From Parasedimentitalea marina (GTDB taxonomy: Bacteria > Pseudomonadota > Alphaproteobacteria > Rhodobacterales > Rhodobacteraceae): a stretch of DNA of 64,000 nt. Below the pieces are notes generated by a model. The model was not told where the DNA came from and made no database searches. It saw nothing but the letters and a program-made list of their open reading frames with translations. Positions 34,889-44,844 of the stretch are shown here, piece by piece; positions within the stretch are counted from its first letter, which is position 1; each line of letters starts with the position of its first letter. A program made the position numbers and the translations under genes. The stretch spans positions 744,001-808,000 of the forward strand of contig NZ_CP033219.1 in assembly GCF_004006175.1 (NCBI RefSeq). The letters are read 5' to 3'.

Positions 34889-35666
34889 TGTCGCCCCCTT
34901 GTTGCGCCAATGTGGCCATTGCTGGCCGGATCAAGGTCAAAAGCTCCTCGGCCATCGTGGTCTCTTCTTGCGGGCTGCGCAGCAGGTCATTGCGCACCTC
35001 AATCATCACATTGGCCAGACCATGGGCCAGGCCGTGCAACCGCAATGAGTGGGTGACACCATCTTGCGGCCCATAGGGCTGATTGCGCTCGACGCGGCGA
35101 TGCGGCAGGGCCGGAGCATTGGCCAACATGGCATCGGCCATGGCTGTGTCATCATCGTGCAGAATGCCGATTTCAACAGCGCGGTGCTGGCCGTAGTAAA
35201 CGGGTGTAAAACTATGGATGGTGATCAGTACGGTTTGCAGTCCTGCGGCGTTGCGGGCCTTGATCACGTCACTGACCGCGTCACAGAACGGGCGATAGAC
35301 CATGTCCACTCGCTGGTGTCGCTGGTCATCGGTCAGATCTCGGTTGCCCGGAACCTCGATCAGTTCTGATACTGCAGGCATCGCCGAGGCGACCTCAGGG
35401 GGGCGATTGCAATCGTAGACCAGTCGCGACACTTGACTGGCCACCATCGGTGCATCCAGCGCTTGGCTTAGGTGCAGCGAAATGGCCCGTGCGCCGGGAT
35501 CCCAGGCTGCATGGCTGTTCTGGTCGGCAGGCTGAAGGCCTAAGTCGCCAAACTGGGCAGGGAAGTGATTGCTGGCATGTTCGCATAGAATCAGCGCCGC
35601 CCCGGATCCCTCCGGGTTGCTGACCTCTACGGCCTGTATAAGAGCGTTGGAATCGCTCAGTGACAT
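34881..35666 (-). CDS. N-formylglutamate amidohydrolase-family hydrolase (HutG-like)
   Basis: A 261-residue cytoplasmic metal-dependent amidohydrolase. Family motifs are LILCEHASNHFP, WDPGARAISLHLS, RLVYDCNRPP, ITIHSFTPVYYG and MIEVRNDLL. No histidine-degradation gene is near. In this operon the hydrolase more probably cuts a gamma-glutamyl or N-acyl amide formed by the ligase gene product. It is the first gene of the operon, divergent from the RpiR regulator, and overlaps dctQ by 8 bases. True N-formylglutamate activity is possible and not excluded. Confidence 0.85.
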   Translation of the reverse strand: MSLSDSNALIQAVEVSNPEGSGAALILCEHASNHFPAQFGDLGLQPADQNSHAAWDPGARAISLHLSQALDAPMVASQVSRLVYDCNRPPEVASAMPAVSELIEVPGNRDLTDDQRHQRVDMVYRPFCDAVSDVIKARNAAGLQTVLITIHSFTPVYYGQHRAVEIGILHDDDTAMADAMLANAPALPHRRVERNQPYGPQDGVTHSLRLHGLAHGLANVMIEVRNDLLRSPQEETTMAEELLTLIRPAMATLAQQGGDNA

Positions 35667-35680
35667 TCACGTTCTCCCCA

Positions 35681-35749
35681 TTTTGGAAAAATCTTTTCAT
35701 GAGAGCACGGTTGTGTCAATATCTTTTCAGTCGCCCGAAAATCTTGAGG
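35681..35749. promoter_or_regulatory. Divergent control region with repeated ATCTTTTCA elements
   Basis: Between the hydrolase operon and the RpiR gene, AATCTTTTCA (35690-35699), ATCTTTTCA (35721-35729) and a weaker AATCTTGAG (35740-35748) recur about every 20-30 bases. The first is part of a near-palindrome GGAAAAATCTTTTC. These are the best candidate binding sites for the RpiR regulator. Confidence 0.45.
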
Positions 35750-35813
35750 GTATCGGACTGCTCGTGAAACAGGGTATGTGCTAAAGGTGCGGCAGAACGA
35801 AGGGACCGGAAAT

Positions 35814-36686
35814 TTGACCAAACCAGCGGCCACTGTTCGAGAACTGATGCGTGAGCAGTATTCCTCGCTCACGCAATCAGAGCGTAAGTTCGCGAATTCA
35901 TTGCTGGAAAACTATCCGTCAGCTGGACTCGCCTCGATTACCATTGTTGCTGCAAATGCCGAGGTTTCCACACCGACCGTGGCCCGAATGGTGCAGAAAC
36001 TGGGCTTCAAAGGGTATCCGCAGTTCCATCAAGCCCTGTTAAAAGAGTTGCAGGCGCAGGTGTCGGGGCCGACTCAGCGACGCGCCAATTGGGTCACCGA
36101 GGCCCCCGAAGGCCATCTGCTGAACAGATTTTCCCAAGCGGTAACTGAAAACCTGGAGCAAACATTTTCTAATATCGATTCGGAAAAATTTGACGCGGCG
36201 GTGCGTCAATTGGCCAATACAGATGGGCGGCTGTACGTAGTCGGGGGGCGGATCACACGGGCGTTGGCCGACTATGCATTCACCCATTTTCAGGCGATCC
36301 GGCAGCGGGTGACCACGATGACATCGTCCGCCGCAACCTGGCCACATTATGTGTTGGATATGGTCGAGGGCGACACCCTGTTGTTGTTTGATGTGCGGCG
36401 CTACGAGACCAATTTGCAACGTCTGGCCGAATTGGCAGCAGAGCGTGGCGTGAAGGTTATTCTGATCACGGATCAATGGGCCAGCCCAATTGCCTCTGTG
36501 GCTCAGCACAGCTTTAGCTGCTGGGTCGAAATCCCCTCGGCCTGGGATTCCAATATTTCGACCATGATGCTGCTTGAAGCGATGATTGCTGCCACTCAAG
36601 AAGAAAGCTGGACCGAAACACGGGACCGCTATGAGCGTCTGGATGAATTGTTCGACATGACACGGTTGTTCCGGAAGTTTTCCTGA
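35814..36686 (+). CDS. MurR/RpiR-family transcriptional regulator
   Basis: A 290-residue regulator. The N-terminal RpiR helix-turn-helix (about residues 5-85) shows LTQSERKFANSLLENYP, then EVSTPTVARMVQKLGFKGYPQF. A SIS domain follows (about 120-260: GRLYVVGGRITRALADY, VEGDTLLLFDVRRYETNLQR, GVKVILITDQWASPIA). TTG 35814 is preferred because AAGGGACCG precedes it; GTG 35778 is in frame. It is divergent from the TRAP/amine operon and probably controls it. The SIS domain usually binds a phosphosugar, which does not obviously fit the operon, so the effector is open. Confidence 0.85.
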   Translation: MTKPAATVRELMREQYSSLTQSERKFANSLLENYPSAGLASITIVAANAEVSTPTVARMVQKLGFKGYPQFHQALLKELQAQVSGPTQRRANWVTEAPEGHLLNRFSQAVTENLEQTFSNIDSEKFDAAVRQLANTDGRLYVVGGRITRALADYAFTHFQAIRQRVTTMTSSAATWPHYVLDMVEGDTLLLFDVRRYETNLQRLAELAAERGVKVILITDQWASPIASVAQHSFSCWVEIPSAWDSNISTMMLLEAMIAATQEESWTETRDRYERLDELFDMTRLFRKFS

Positions 36687-36804
36687 CGATCTGGGCGGTT
36701 ATCTGTCGACGACTTTTAAATACACGTTGGAAACATGGCGCCTCTTTGACTGGATCAAGGGGGTTTTTGTGGGTTTTCAATTTGAAGCTGGCGGCTGGCA
36801 TGTG

Positions 36805-36852
36805 TTGACATTGGGCCAAATATTGTTTTATTTTTATTTCTAAAATAAATAA
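36805..36852 (+). promoter_or_regulatory. Promoter and A/T-rich operator candidate of the xylBA operon
   Basis: TTGACA (36805-36810), 17 bases, then TTATTT (36828-36833) as a weak -10. Directly after it TTATTT-CTAAAAT-AAATAA (36834-36852) forms a 6-bp inverted repeat. The place overlapping the start site suits a repressor such as the ROK protein encoded at 43463. Confidence 0.45.
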
Positions 36853-36888
36853 GCTTGTGTCCGAACTGCGGCCAAGTGAAGGGAGTAA

Positions 36889-38349
36889 ATGCAGATGTAT
36901 ATCGGGTTGGACCTGGGCACCTCTGGCTTGCGGGCATTGCTGACCGACGAGGGCGGCGCAATTGTCGCAACTGCTGATGCGGCTTACGGGGTGTCGAACC
37001 CCTATCCAGGATGGAGCGAACAAGATCCAGCGGATTGGATCGAGGCCTGCAACACGGTGATGGCTGCACTTAAGGAGGCGCACCCACGGGATTTCAGCGC
37101 GGTGCGCGGAATTGGGTTGAGCGGCCATATGCATGGCGCAACGCTGGTCGGGGCCGAAGGGCAGGTGCTGCGGCCTTGTATCTTGTGGAATGACACCCGC
37201 TCGGCTGCGCAGGCGGCTGTGCTTGACGAAACCCCCAATGTGCGGGACCTGTCGGGCAATATCGTATTCCCCGGCTTTACTGCCCCTAAACTGAGATGGG
37301 TTGAGGAAAACGAACCAAAGATATTTGCTCAAGTCGCCAAGGTTCTGCTACCCAAGGATTACCTGCGGTATTGGCTGACCGGCGAATTTGTTGGTGATAT
37401 GTCTGACAGCGCTGGCACTTCCTGGTTGGACGTGGGCAAGCGCGACTGGTCTGAAGAATTACTGGAGGCCGGACATATGCGTCTGGACCAGATGCCAAGA
37501 TTGGTCGAAGGTTCGGACAGTTCGGGCATGGTGCGGGCGCAATTGCGGGCGGATTGGGGGATGTCTGGGCCGGTCACCGTTGCAGGCGGAGGCGGCGATA
37601 ATGCCGTTGCTGCCTGTGGTGTGGGTTGTTTTCGCGATGGCGACGGGTTTGTGTCGCTGGGCACGTCCGGTGTGTTGCTTGCTGCCAAAAACAGTTTTGC
37701 GCCGGACCCGGAAACGGCCGTTCATACCTTCTGCCACGCAGTGCCAGACACCTGGTACCAGATGGGCGTTATCCTTGCTGCGACAGACTGCCTGAACTGG
37801 CTGTCCCGCATTGTGGGGCGCACTCCGGCCGACTTGGCCGGGGCGTTGAAAACAGGGGTTTCCGGACCATCAAAGACCCTGTTTCTTCCGTATCTGTCCG
37901 GCGAACGTACACCCCATAATGACAGCACCATTCGTGGGTCCTTTATTGGGTTGGACGTAGCAACCACGCCCGAAGATATGACCCAATCAGTCATGGAGGG
38001 CGTTTCATTTGCTCTGCGTGATAATCTTGACGCGCTAAAGGCCACGGGAACCAACCTGTCACGGGTCTTGGCGATAGGGGGCGGCACAAAATCCCGCTTC
38101 TGGCTGGAAACCTTGGCGACCACATTGAATCTGCCGCTGGACCTACCGGAAAAAGGCGACTTTGGTGCCGCTCTGGGTGCGGCCCGACTGGCGATCGCGG
38201 CAGATACCAGGGCTGACCTGTCCACAATTATGACGGCGCCCAAGGTGGCTGAGACCATCGAACCATGCGCTGATCTGGTTGACCGATATTCTGAAACTCA
38301 TGCGCGGTATCGCGCGCTTTACCCCCATCTGAAGGCTGCACTGAAATGA
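36889..38349 (+). CDS. xylB: Xylulokinase
   Basis: Cytoplasmic FGGY-family kinase making D-xylulose-5-phosphate, 486 residues. N-terminal [19 protein letters not shown] (phosphate loop), [12 protein letters not shown] and [10 protein letters not shown] (substrate region), [15 protein letters not shown] and SLGTSGVL, and the FGGY C-terminal box [24 protein letters not shown] precedes the ATG 36889. It overlaps xylA by 4 bases (ATGA). It is the first gene of xylB-xylA-epimerase-MauG-like. Confidence 0.95.
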   Translation: MQMYIGLDLGTSGLRALLTDEGGAIVATADAAYGVSNPYPGWSEQDPADWIEACNTVMAALKEAHPRDFSAVRGIGLSGHMHGATLVGAEGQVLRPCILWNDTRSAAQAAVLDETPNVRDLSGNIVFPGFTAPKLRWVEENEPKIFAQVAKVLLPKDYLRYWLTGEFVGDMSDSAGTSWLDVGKRDWSEELLEAGHMRLDQMPRLVEGSDSSGMVRAQLRADWGMSGPVTVAGGGGDNAVAACGVGCFRDGDGFVSLGTSGVLLAAKNSFAPDPETAVHTFCHAVPDTWYQMGVILAATDCLNWLSRIVGRTPADLAGALKTGVSGPSKTLFLPYLSGERTPHNDSTIRGSFIGLDVATTPEDMTQSVMEGVSFALRDNLDALKATGTNLSRVLAIGGGTKSRFWLETLATTLNLPLDLPEKGDFGAALGAARLAIAADTRADLSTIMTAPKVAETIEPCADLVDRYSETHARYRALYPHLKAALK

Positions 38350-39656
38350 CCACTGGATTTTTTCGCGACATCACCGAAATCCCATATGAGGGTGCAGACA
38401 GCACCAATCCTTTGGCGTTTCGTCACTACAATCCGGATGAGATTGTTATGGGCAAACGGATGGAGGACCATCTGCGGTTTGCTACCTGTTATTGGCACAA
38501 TTTCGTCTGGCCCGGGAACGACCCATTTGGCGGCCAAACGTTTGACCGTCCCTGGTTCAATGACACCATGGAGGCGGCAAAGCTGAAGGCCGATGTTGCC
38601 TTTGAAATGTTCCAGCTGCTCAAATCGCCCTATTACTGTTTTCACGACTTGGACGTGCGCCCAGAAGGTGCGGATTTCGCCGAGAACACCCGTAACCTGA
38701 ACGAGATCGTCGACTATTTCGCCGAAAAGCAGGCACAGACTGGTGTCAAGCTGCTCTGGGGTACTGCTAACCTGTTCTCAAATGCCAAATACATGTCCGG
38801 TGCGTCGACAAACCCGGACCCTGATGTTTTCGCCTTCAGTGCAGCAACCATCAAGACCTGTATGGATGCCACCCATCGTCTGGGCGGTGAAAACTATGTG
38901 TTGTGGGGTGGTCGCGAAGGCTATGAAACACTGCTGAACACCGACCTCGGTCAGGAAGATCAGCAAATGGGCCGCATGCTGAACCTTGTTGTCGAGTATA
39001 AGCACAAAATTGGCTTCAAGGGGGCCATTCTGGTTGAGCCCAAGCCACAAGAGCCCACCAAGCATCAATATGACTATGATACAGCCACCGTTTATGGTTT
39101 TTTGAAACGTCACGGGCTGGAGAATGAGGTCAAGATGAACCTGGAGCAGGGGCATGCAATCCTTGCTGGCCACTCGTTCGAGCACGAGATCGCCACCGCC
39201 TCGGCGTTGGGCATTTTTGGCTCGGTTGATATGAACCGCAATGATTATCAGTCCGGCTGGGACACCGATCAGTTCCCGAACAATGTGCCCGAAGTGGCAC
39301 TGGCCTATTATCACATTCTGAAAGCGGGCGGTTTTACCACAGGTGGCACCAACTTTGATGCCAAACTGCGGCGCCAGTCGCTGGATGCTGAAGATATGCT
39401 GATGGCGCATGTTGGCGGCATGGATGTTTGTGCGCGTGGGCTGAAGGCGGCAGCGGCAATGATCGAGGATGGCACGATGGATCAGTTTGTCACGGATCGC
39501 TATGCCGGTTGGCAGCAGCCCGAGGCACAGGCGATGTTGCAGGGCAAACGGTCTCTGGATGAGATCGCCGCCCATGTTGAGGCCACAGGCCTGAACCCAA
39601 AACCGCGCTCGGGTCGTCAGGAATATCTGGAAAATGTCGTCAACCGCTTCGTGTGA
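38346..39656 (+). CDS. xylA: Xylose isomerase
   Basis: Converts D-xylose to D-xylulose, 436 residues, class II length. The active-site His is in [13 protein letters not shown], followed by [38 protein letters not shown], the metal-binding Glu in [37 protein letters not shown] and [20 protein letters not shown]. It is translationally coupled to xylB and to the epimerase gene. Confidence 0.97.
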   Translation: MTTGFFRDITEIPYEGADSTNPLAFRHYNPDEIVMGKRMEDHLRFATCYWHNFVWPGNDPFGGQTFDRPWFNDTMEAAKLKADVAFEMFQLLKSPYYCFHDLDVRPEGADFAENTRNLNEIVDYFAEKQAQTGVKLLWGTANLFSNAKYMSGASTNPDPDVFAFSAATIKTCMDATHRLGGENYVLWGGREGYETLLNTDLGQEDQQMGRMLNLVVEYKHKIGFKGAILVEPKPQEPTKHQYDYDTATVYGFLKRHGLENEVKMNLEQGHAILAGHSFEHEIATASALGIFGSVDMNRNDYQSGWDTDQFPNNVPEVALAYYHILKAGGFTTGGTNFDAKLRRQSLDAEDMLMAHVGGMDVCARGLKAAAAMIEDGTMDQFVTDRYAGWQQPEAQAMLQGKRSLDEIAAHVEATGLNPKPRSGRQEYLENVVNRFV

Positions 39657-40666
39657 CTGAGATGACAAGCGTTCGGGACTGCGGGCGATTTAACGGTCAG
39701 ACCCTGCGGGAGGTCACCCTCCGTGATGGCGATGTCTCGCTGGCGATCCTGAATTACGGTGCGACCACGCGGGACTGGCGGGTGCCTTTGAACGGGCGCC
39801 CTGTTCCGGTGGTGCTGGGCTACGCGGATCCAGTGCAGTACCTGCACGGCACCGTCTTTTTCGGTGCCATTGTTGGGCGGGTGTCCAACCGGATTGGCGG
39901 TGCGCAATTCTCAATGAATGGTCAGACACTTAGGTTATCCCCGAATGACGGGGGTAACCAGTTGCACGGCGGACCTGTTGGCCTGTCCAATGTCTTTTGG
40001 GAGATCGAGCCCGATGGGCCGTCGGCGGTGCGCTTGCGCTATGTCTCACCTGCCGGAGAAAACGGATTTCCTGGTCAGGCTAAGGTGACGGTGGACGTTC
40101 AGTTGACCGGATCTTGTGTGACCTATGATATGCGCGCCGAGGTCGATTGCGTCACTCCGATTAGTCTGGCCCAACATAACTACTACAATCTTGCGGGCAC
40201 CGGGTCCATTTGGGACCACAAATTGCGCTGCACGGCGGACCTGATGCTTGCGATGGATGATCAGGGCATCATGAGTGGTGACATCACATCGGTTGATGGC
40301 ACCCGGTTTGATTTTCGCGACATGCGCACTTTTGCACAGGCAGATCCAAAACGTCTGGGGATTGACCATAACCTGGTGTTTAAGGCCGACCAGGATGTGG
40401 CCCAACCTGTGTGTGAGGTGATGGCCCCCAATGGGATGCGTTTGAAAGCCTGGAGCGATCAGCCGGGCGCGCAGTTGTATACGGCGGCGCACATGCCGAT
40501 GCAGGAGGGCGGATTGGACGGGCAAAATTATGGCCCTGCTGCAGGTTTTTGTTTCGAGCCACAGGGGTTCCCCAATGCGGTCAATATCCCATCATTCCCG
40601 TCGGTTCTTGTTTCACCGGAAATACCATATGCTCAGAAACTGCGGGTCGAAATCAAAGGAGACTAA
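39653..40666 (+). CDS. Aldose 1-epimerase (mutarotase)
   Basis: A 337-residue beta-sandwich enzyme interconverting sugar anomers. Marks are [26 protein letters not shown], the catalytic-His regions [15 protein letters not shown] and [15 protein letters not shown], then LGIDHNLVF and the C-terminal catalytic Glu in [16 protein letters not shown] 39653 overlaps the xylA stop; ATG 39662 is an alternative start. No signal peptide, so it is cytoplasmic. In the xylose operon it speeds formation of the xylose anomer that the isomerase uses. Confidence 0.9.
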   Translation: MTEMTSVRDCGRFNGQTLREVTLRDGDVSLAILNYGATTRDWRVPLNGRPVPVVLGYADPVQYLHGTVFFGAIVGRVSNRIGGAQFSMNGQTLRLSPNDGGNQLHGGPVGLSNVFWEIEPDGPSAVRLRYVSPAGENGFPGQAKVTVDVQLTGSCVTYDMRAEVDCVTPISLAQHNYYNLAGTGSIWDHKLRCTADLMLAMDDQGIMSGDITSVDGTRFDFRDMRTFAQADPKRLGIDHNLVFKADQDVAQPVCEVMAPNGMRLKAWSDQPGAQLYTAAHMPMQEGGLDGQNYGPAAGFCFEPQGFPNAVNIPSFPSVLVSPEIPYAQKLRVEIKGD

Positions 40667-40669
40667 CGG

Positions 40670-41965
40670 ATGAAGTGGTTGATTGTCGGCGCACTACTGG
40701 CAACCGGAGCCGAGGCTCAGGAATTGGGGCCCCGACCTGTGTTTCCCGAAATGGATCCGGCCCGTGTCGAGCTGGGGCAATTGCTGTTTTATGATCCGAT
40801 ACTTTCCGGCAACCGCAATATCAGTTGTGGCACCTGTCATCATCCGCGATTTGGAACCTCTGACGGGATGTCGCTATCCATTGGCGAGGGTGGGCTAGGG
40901 CTTGGCCCAGATCGGCGCATTGACCCAAGCAATCCACCCGAGCATCGCTTGCCCCGCAACGCACCTGCATTGTGGAATCTTGGGGCAACTGAGTTTACCT
41001 CGTTTTTTCACGATGGTCGCTTGGAAGTGGACCCTGACAAGCCGGGCGGCATCCGCACACCGTTGGGGGCTGAAATGGTAGTGGGCTTTGATAGCGTGCT
41101 GGCCGCCCAGGCGATGTTTCCGGTTCTGGCGGGGGACGAAATGGCGGGGCATTACTCGGAAAACGAAGTATCACAGGCCGTGCGTCTGGGACATCTGAGT
41201 ATCAAGGGTGGGGCCTGGGACAGGATCGCAGCCCGGGTTGAGGCGATCCCAGAATATCGGCGTGCATTTGATGCGGTTCTGGGCGACCAAACACCGATCC
41301 AGTTCACCGATATTGCCAATGTCATTGCCGATTTTACGCGGGTAGAATGGCGGGCCGATGATAGTCCGTTTGACCGCGCCATGCTGGGCGGCGACCCTTT
41401 GTCAGCGCAGGCCTCTCGGGGGCAAGACCTGTTTTATGGCACGGCGGGATGTTCCACCTGTCATTCGGGTTGGCTGCAGACGGATCATAACTTTCATGCC
41501 ATCGCCATGCCGCAGATCGGTCCGGGTAAGGCAGCGCCTTTTGAAACCCATGCACGTGACACCGGGCGCATGCGTGTTACCGGTGAGATCTCAGATCAAT
41601 ACAAGTTCCTGACGCCCTCGCTGCGCAATGTTTCTCAAAGCGGTCCCTATGGCCATGACGGAGCCTATGCCAGCCTGCAGGCCGTGGTGCGCCACCACTT
41701 TGATCCGATTGCCGCGTTAAATGCCTATGACCCCACACAGGCGGTGTTTCACGACATCCAGTCCCCCGATGATTGGCGTGTTGTGGCCGACAGCGAAGAA
41801 CTGGCGCGGATCTCGGCAGCAAACGAGCTGACACCCATCGCGCTGGGCGATGATGACCTGTCTGATCTGGTCGCCTTTTTGCACAGTCTGACGGATACGG
41901 GCGCAACGGCAGGGCGGCTGGGCGTTCCGTTTAAGGTGCCCAGCGGTTTGCCCGTCGATCAGTGA
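40670..41965 (+). CDS. MauG/cytochrome c peroxidase-family di-haem protein
   Basis: Periplasmic 431-residue protein with a short signal peptide (MKWLIVGALLATGAEA). Two haem c sites are present: CGTCHH near residue 46 and CSTCHSG near residue 263. Conserved segments include LGQLLFYDPILSGNRNISC, RNAPALWNLGATEFTSFFHDGR and TPSLRNVSQSGPYGHDG with the possible second-haem ligand. It begins 4 bases after the epimerase stop, so it lies at the end of the xylose operon, an unusual partner for sugar genes. Peroxidase or oxidase activity is family knowledge; the substrate here is unknown. It converges with the CRTAC1-like gene with a 7-base overlap. Confidence 0.88.
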   Translation: MKWLIVGALLATGAEAQELGPRPVFPEMDPARVELGQLLFYDPILSGNRNISCGTCHHPRFGTSDGMSLSIGEGGLGLGPDRRIDPSNPPEHRLPRNAPALWNLGATEFTSFFHDGRLEVDPDKPGGIRTPLGAEMVVGFDSVLAAQAMFPVLAGDEMAGHYSENEVSQAVRLGHLSIKGGAWDRIAARVEAIPEYRRAFDAVLGDQTPIQFTDIANVIADFTRVEWRADDSPFDRAMLGGDPLSAQASRGQDLFYGTAGCSTCHSGWLQTDHNFHAIAMPQIGPGKAAPFETHARDTGRMRVTGEISDQYKFLTPSLRNVSQSGPYGHDGAYASLQAVVRHHFDPIAALNAYDPTQAVFHDIQSPDDWRVVADSEELARISAANELTPIALGDDDLSDLVAFLHSLTDTGATAGRLGVPFKVPSGLPVDQ

Positions 41966-43473
41966 CTTAATGTGATGATCTGATTGGCGTCGACCTGCTG
42001 CCAGTCTGATGCGCTTTGGTTTGGCAGAATGACCCTGACCTCGGCCATGGTGTTCTGGCCCATGCCAAAATGGAGAAGCCCTGCCTGTCCGCTGGCATGG
42101 CCTCCACCGACCGTGATTTCGCGCGTTTGAACCCGGTCCCCGGTGCGCAGCTCTACATGGGCGCCAATGGACCCAGTGTTGGGGGCCGCAGCCGTAATCT
42201 GCACGGCTAGCCAGTTCCCAGGTGCGGACGTGTTTTGATACAGCTCCATCTGTGCGCGGCGGTTTACAACAGCCAGATCCAGTAGGCCATCAAGGTTCAG
42301 ATCCATCAAGGCCGCCCCGCGCGAGCGTGCCAAATTCGAAATTCCGGCCTCTAGCCCGCGTTCGGTGAAGGTACCATCTGGCAATTGGATCAACAGGTTG
42401 TTCGGATCGTCCATTGCGGCACCGGGCATCTGTTCGACGTTGCCCTTGGCCACAAAGATGTCGTCCAACCCGTCGTTGTTCACATCCCCAAAAGCCGCGT
42501 GCCACCCGGTCGAGGGGCGTCCGTCGCCACCTGTGTAGGGGCGGTGCGCCGTTGTTCCGCGCTCGTAAGTTGCATCACGATAGGCCGGTCCTCCCAAGGC
42601 CGGGTCGAAGTACTGAAATTTCTGATCCCCCATCGAGGTCAGGTAGACATCGGAATAGCCGTCCCCGTTCAAGTCGCGCGAGGCAATGCCCATGCCCCAC
42701 AGCATATAGGGCTGCCAGCCTTCGTCTTGTGCATAGAGACGCGGTGTGTCTTCCATTGCCCACATCTGTTCCTGGCCGCCACGCACATAGTAATGCCGAT
42801 CATTGCTGGTCCGCAGATCGGCGCGGCCAGTGCGTGACCAGTCGGTGAACAACATGGACAAGGCGCAAAATCCCGGCTCCAGGCGTGTGACAGGGGCATA
42901 AGATTGGCCGTTGGGGCGATACAGCAGGGTCGCATCACAGGTCTCAAATGGGCCATCAGGATTGCTGCGGTCGACATAGGTGCCAAAAGCCAGCGTCGGC
43001 AGAGAATTCCCGGTCTCCCAAGTCGCAGAAAATGCAGTGGTCCAGTGGTCGCCGCTGACAAATCCCAGATCAGTGAAGGGTTCGAACGTGCAGTTCCCCT
43101 GTCCCTGCATCAAAAGATCCGGACCATTGCGCAGGATAGCCAGGTCCAGAATGGAATCACCGTCGATATCCAGCGGATAAGCTCCGATGACCCCAGTCAC
43201 AGCAAGGGCCCCGGGGGTGTCCGCCGTAAATGCCAGATCTCCGCCTGCGCCTGCAGTTACATTGCGCATCAGTTGCGCTGGGTTTTCGCCGCCCGCCGCA
43301 TAGAGTTCGGGGAGCTGATCCCCGTTGCAGTCAAAGGCTGCCACGCCGCCGCCGACGTAATGTTCCCACCCGCCCGCATAAGTGTGGTCGGGCAAAGTGC
43401 GCGGGGCATAGCTTATGTCGGCAAAAGCCGAAGGGGCAATCAGTGCAAAGGCGAGCGTATGTTTAGGTATCAC
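41959..43473 (-). CDS. CRTAC1-like FG-GAP/VCBS repeat protein with ASPIC domain
   Basis: An exported 504-residue beta-propeller protein (signal peptide IPKHTLAFALIAPSAFA). Repeats with calcium-binding-like loops are FDCNGDQLPELY, LDIDGDSILDLAI, RDLNGDGYSDVYL, GDVNNDGLDDIFV and MDLNLDGLLDLAV. The C-terminal ASPIC/UnbV domain has GSIGAHVELRTGD and GGGHASGQ. GTG 43473 gives a clean signal peptide; ATG 43521 would overlap the ROK gene by 59 bases. It follows the ROK gene on the same strand and converges with the MauG-like gene. Function is unknown; it may be a surface or periplasmic binding partner. Confidence 0.82.
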   Translation of the reverse strand: MIPKHTLAFALIAPSAFADISYAPRTLPDHTYAGGWEHYVGGGVAAFDCNGDQLPELYAAGGENPAQLMRNVTAGAGGDLAFTADTPGALAVTGVIGAYPLDIDGDSILDLAILRNGPDLLMQGQGNCTFEPFTDLGFVSGDHWTTAFSATWETGNSLPTLAFGTYVDRSNPDGPFETCDATLLYRPNGQSYAPVTRLEPGFCALSMLFTDWSRTGRADLRTSNDRHYYVRGGQEQMWAMEDTPRLYAQDEGWQPYMLWGMGIASRDLNGDGYSDVYLTSMGDQKFQYFDPALGGPAYRDATYERGTTAHRPYTGGDGRPSTGWHAAFGDVNNDGLDDIFVAKGNVEQMPGAAMDDPNNLLIQLPDGTFTERGLEAGISNLARSRGAALMDLNLDGLLDLAVVNRRAQMELYQNTSAPGNWLAVQITAAAPNTGSIGAHVELRTGDRVQTREITVGGGHASGQAGLLHFGMGQNTMAEVRVILPNQSASDWQQVDANQIITLSH

Positions 43474-44680
43474 CGGCGGCAAGCTCCCGAATGGCCAAGG
43501 CTGAGACTTCTTCGATGGCATAGGCAGCGGCGCCTTTTGCCCACATCAGGTCACCCCAATTGTGCACACGAACTTTTGGTGGAGGCGCATCGATCTGTAC
43601 CACCCAGCGCTGCATCTCTTCGATCACCTGATCAGAATAGAGATAATCAAAGGACAATCGCGCACCGGACAAAATGATCAGTTTTGGGTCAAAGATATTG
43701 ACGACATTGGCCAGACCCATGGCAAACATACGCCCAGCACGATCAAAAATGGAGCCAGCCATCTGGTCGCCTGACTTTGCGGCCTCGACCAACTGACCCA
43801 AATCCCTGTGCCCTGCACCTCCATTGGTGATGTTGGCCTCACGCAGCAGGGCATAGTCGCCGACATAAGCCTCTAGGCAACCGCGTTGCCCGCATTGGCA
43901 CAGCGCGCCCTCTAACTGGACCTTGGTGTGGCCAAATTCAGCCCCGCAACCCCGTGTGCCACGGTAAATCTGATTGTCGATGACAATGCCCATACCAACA
44001 CCATGTTCGATTGTGATGACAACGAAATTGCTAACATTGCGGCCTTTGCCAAACAGATGTTCGGCCTTGGCCACCAGGTTTGCATCGTTATCGATGAAAA
44101 TCGGGCAGGGGGCATGTTGGGCCAGATGGGTGCCAAAATCGACATTGCGTTCGACCAGGGACGAGGACCAGTAGACGAAATTTCGCTTGGCATCGACCAT
44201 GCCAGCCATCCCGACACCCATGCCTGAAATGGTGCTGACATCAAATCCGCCTTTGTCGCAGGCCTGACCCAGTGCGACCATGATCGTCTTACACAGGTCC
44301 TCTACTGGCATTCGTCCCCGCGTCAGGGGGAGTTCATGGTCTACGATGTCGTTGCCTTCAAAGTCGAGAATCACCACGGAAATCACCCCGTGGGAAACCT
44401 TGATGCCGGCGATCCTATGTGCGTCCCCCCGAATTTTCAGGGCAACACGCGGGCGCCCGCGCTTGGCGTCTTGCCTTGGGGCCTCTGGGATAATCTCTTC
44501 GATTAGTCCAACATCAATCAGCTCGGCCGTGATCGCGGTGACTGTCGCGGGGCTGACTCGTGTTGTGGTTGAAATATCAATGCGCGCAATGCGCCCAGCA
44601 GCCCGAATCGTATCAATGACCTGTTGCTTTCCGCTTTCTCGTTGTTCGTCCGAATGCGAAAGACGGCTCGCTTTTTCCAA
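43463..44680 (-). CDS. ROK-family transcriptional repressor (XylR-like)
   Basis: A 405-residue regulator. The N-terminal winged helix has RIDISTTTRVSPATVTAITAE (about residues 32-60). The ROK sugar-kinase-like domain has ISGMGVGMAGMVD, FIDNDANLVAKAEHLFG, VVITIEHGVGMGIV, the EFGHTKV loop and the zinc motif CQCGQRGCLEAY. TTG 44680 is preferred because AAGGAG lies 8 bases before it; GTG 44689 overlaps that site. It is divergent from xylFHG and near xylBA, so it most likely represses both and is released by xylose. The ligand is inferred. Confidence 0.87.
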   Translation of the reverse strand: MEKASRLSHSDEQRESGKQQVIDTIRAAGRIARIDISTTTRVSPATVTAITAELIDVGLIEEIIPEAPRQDAKRGRPRVALKIRGDAHRIAGIKVSHGVISVVILDFEGNDIVDHELPLTRGRMPVEDLCKTIMVALGQACDKGGFDVSTISGMGVGMAGMVDAKRNFVYWSSSLVERNVDFGTHLAQHAPCPIFIDNDANLVAKAEHLFGKGRNVSNFVVITIEHGVGMGIVIDNQIYRGTRGCGAEFGHTKVQLEGALCQCGQRGCLEAYVGDYALLREANITNGGAGHRDLGQLVEAAKSGDQMAGSIFDRAGRMFAMGLANVVNIFDPKLIILSGARLSFDYLYSDQVIEEMQRWVVQIDAPPPKVRVHNWGDLMWAKGAAAYAIEEVSALAIRELAAGDT

Positions 44681-44756
44681 AATTATCACTCCTTGCGAGG
44701 CTGTTAGCTACCTATGTGGTCTTAGTCGTGGCGGCCTCATTTTCATAGGGTACATG

Positions 44757-44824
44757 ATTTAATTTGAAACTCAAAAAAAATATGCTAGTCTTGTGTCACA
44801 CGGAGGACTCGGCCCCACGAGTCC
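44757..44824 (+). promoter_or_regulatory. xylF control region: A/T-rich operator candidate and leader hairpin
   Basis: The stretch 44757-44782 is made of T-rich then A-rich halves (TTTAATTTG, then CAAAAAAAATA), similar in kind to the site before xylB. After it GGACTCG (44805-44811) and CGAGTCC (44818-44824) form a perfect 7-bp hairpin ending 9 bases before the GGGAGGA ribosome-binding site of xylF. Confidence 0.4.
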
Positions 44825-44844
44825 CTGGGATAGGGAGGACTAAA

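Noticed and set aside
42904..43677. 257-codon plus-strand frame across the CRTAC1-like and ROK genes
   Set aside because: It spans the junction of two real minus-strand genes and matches no family.
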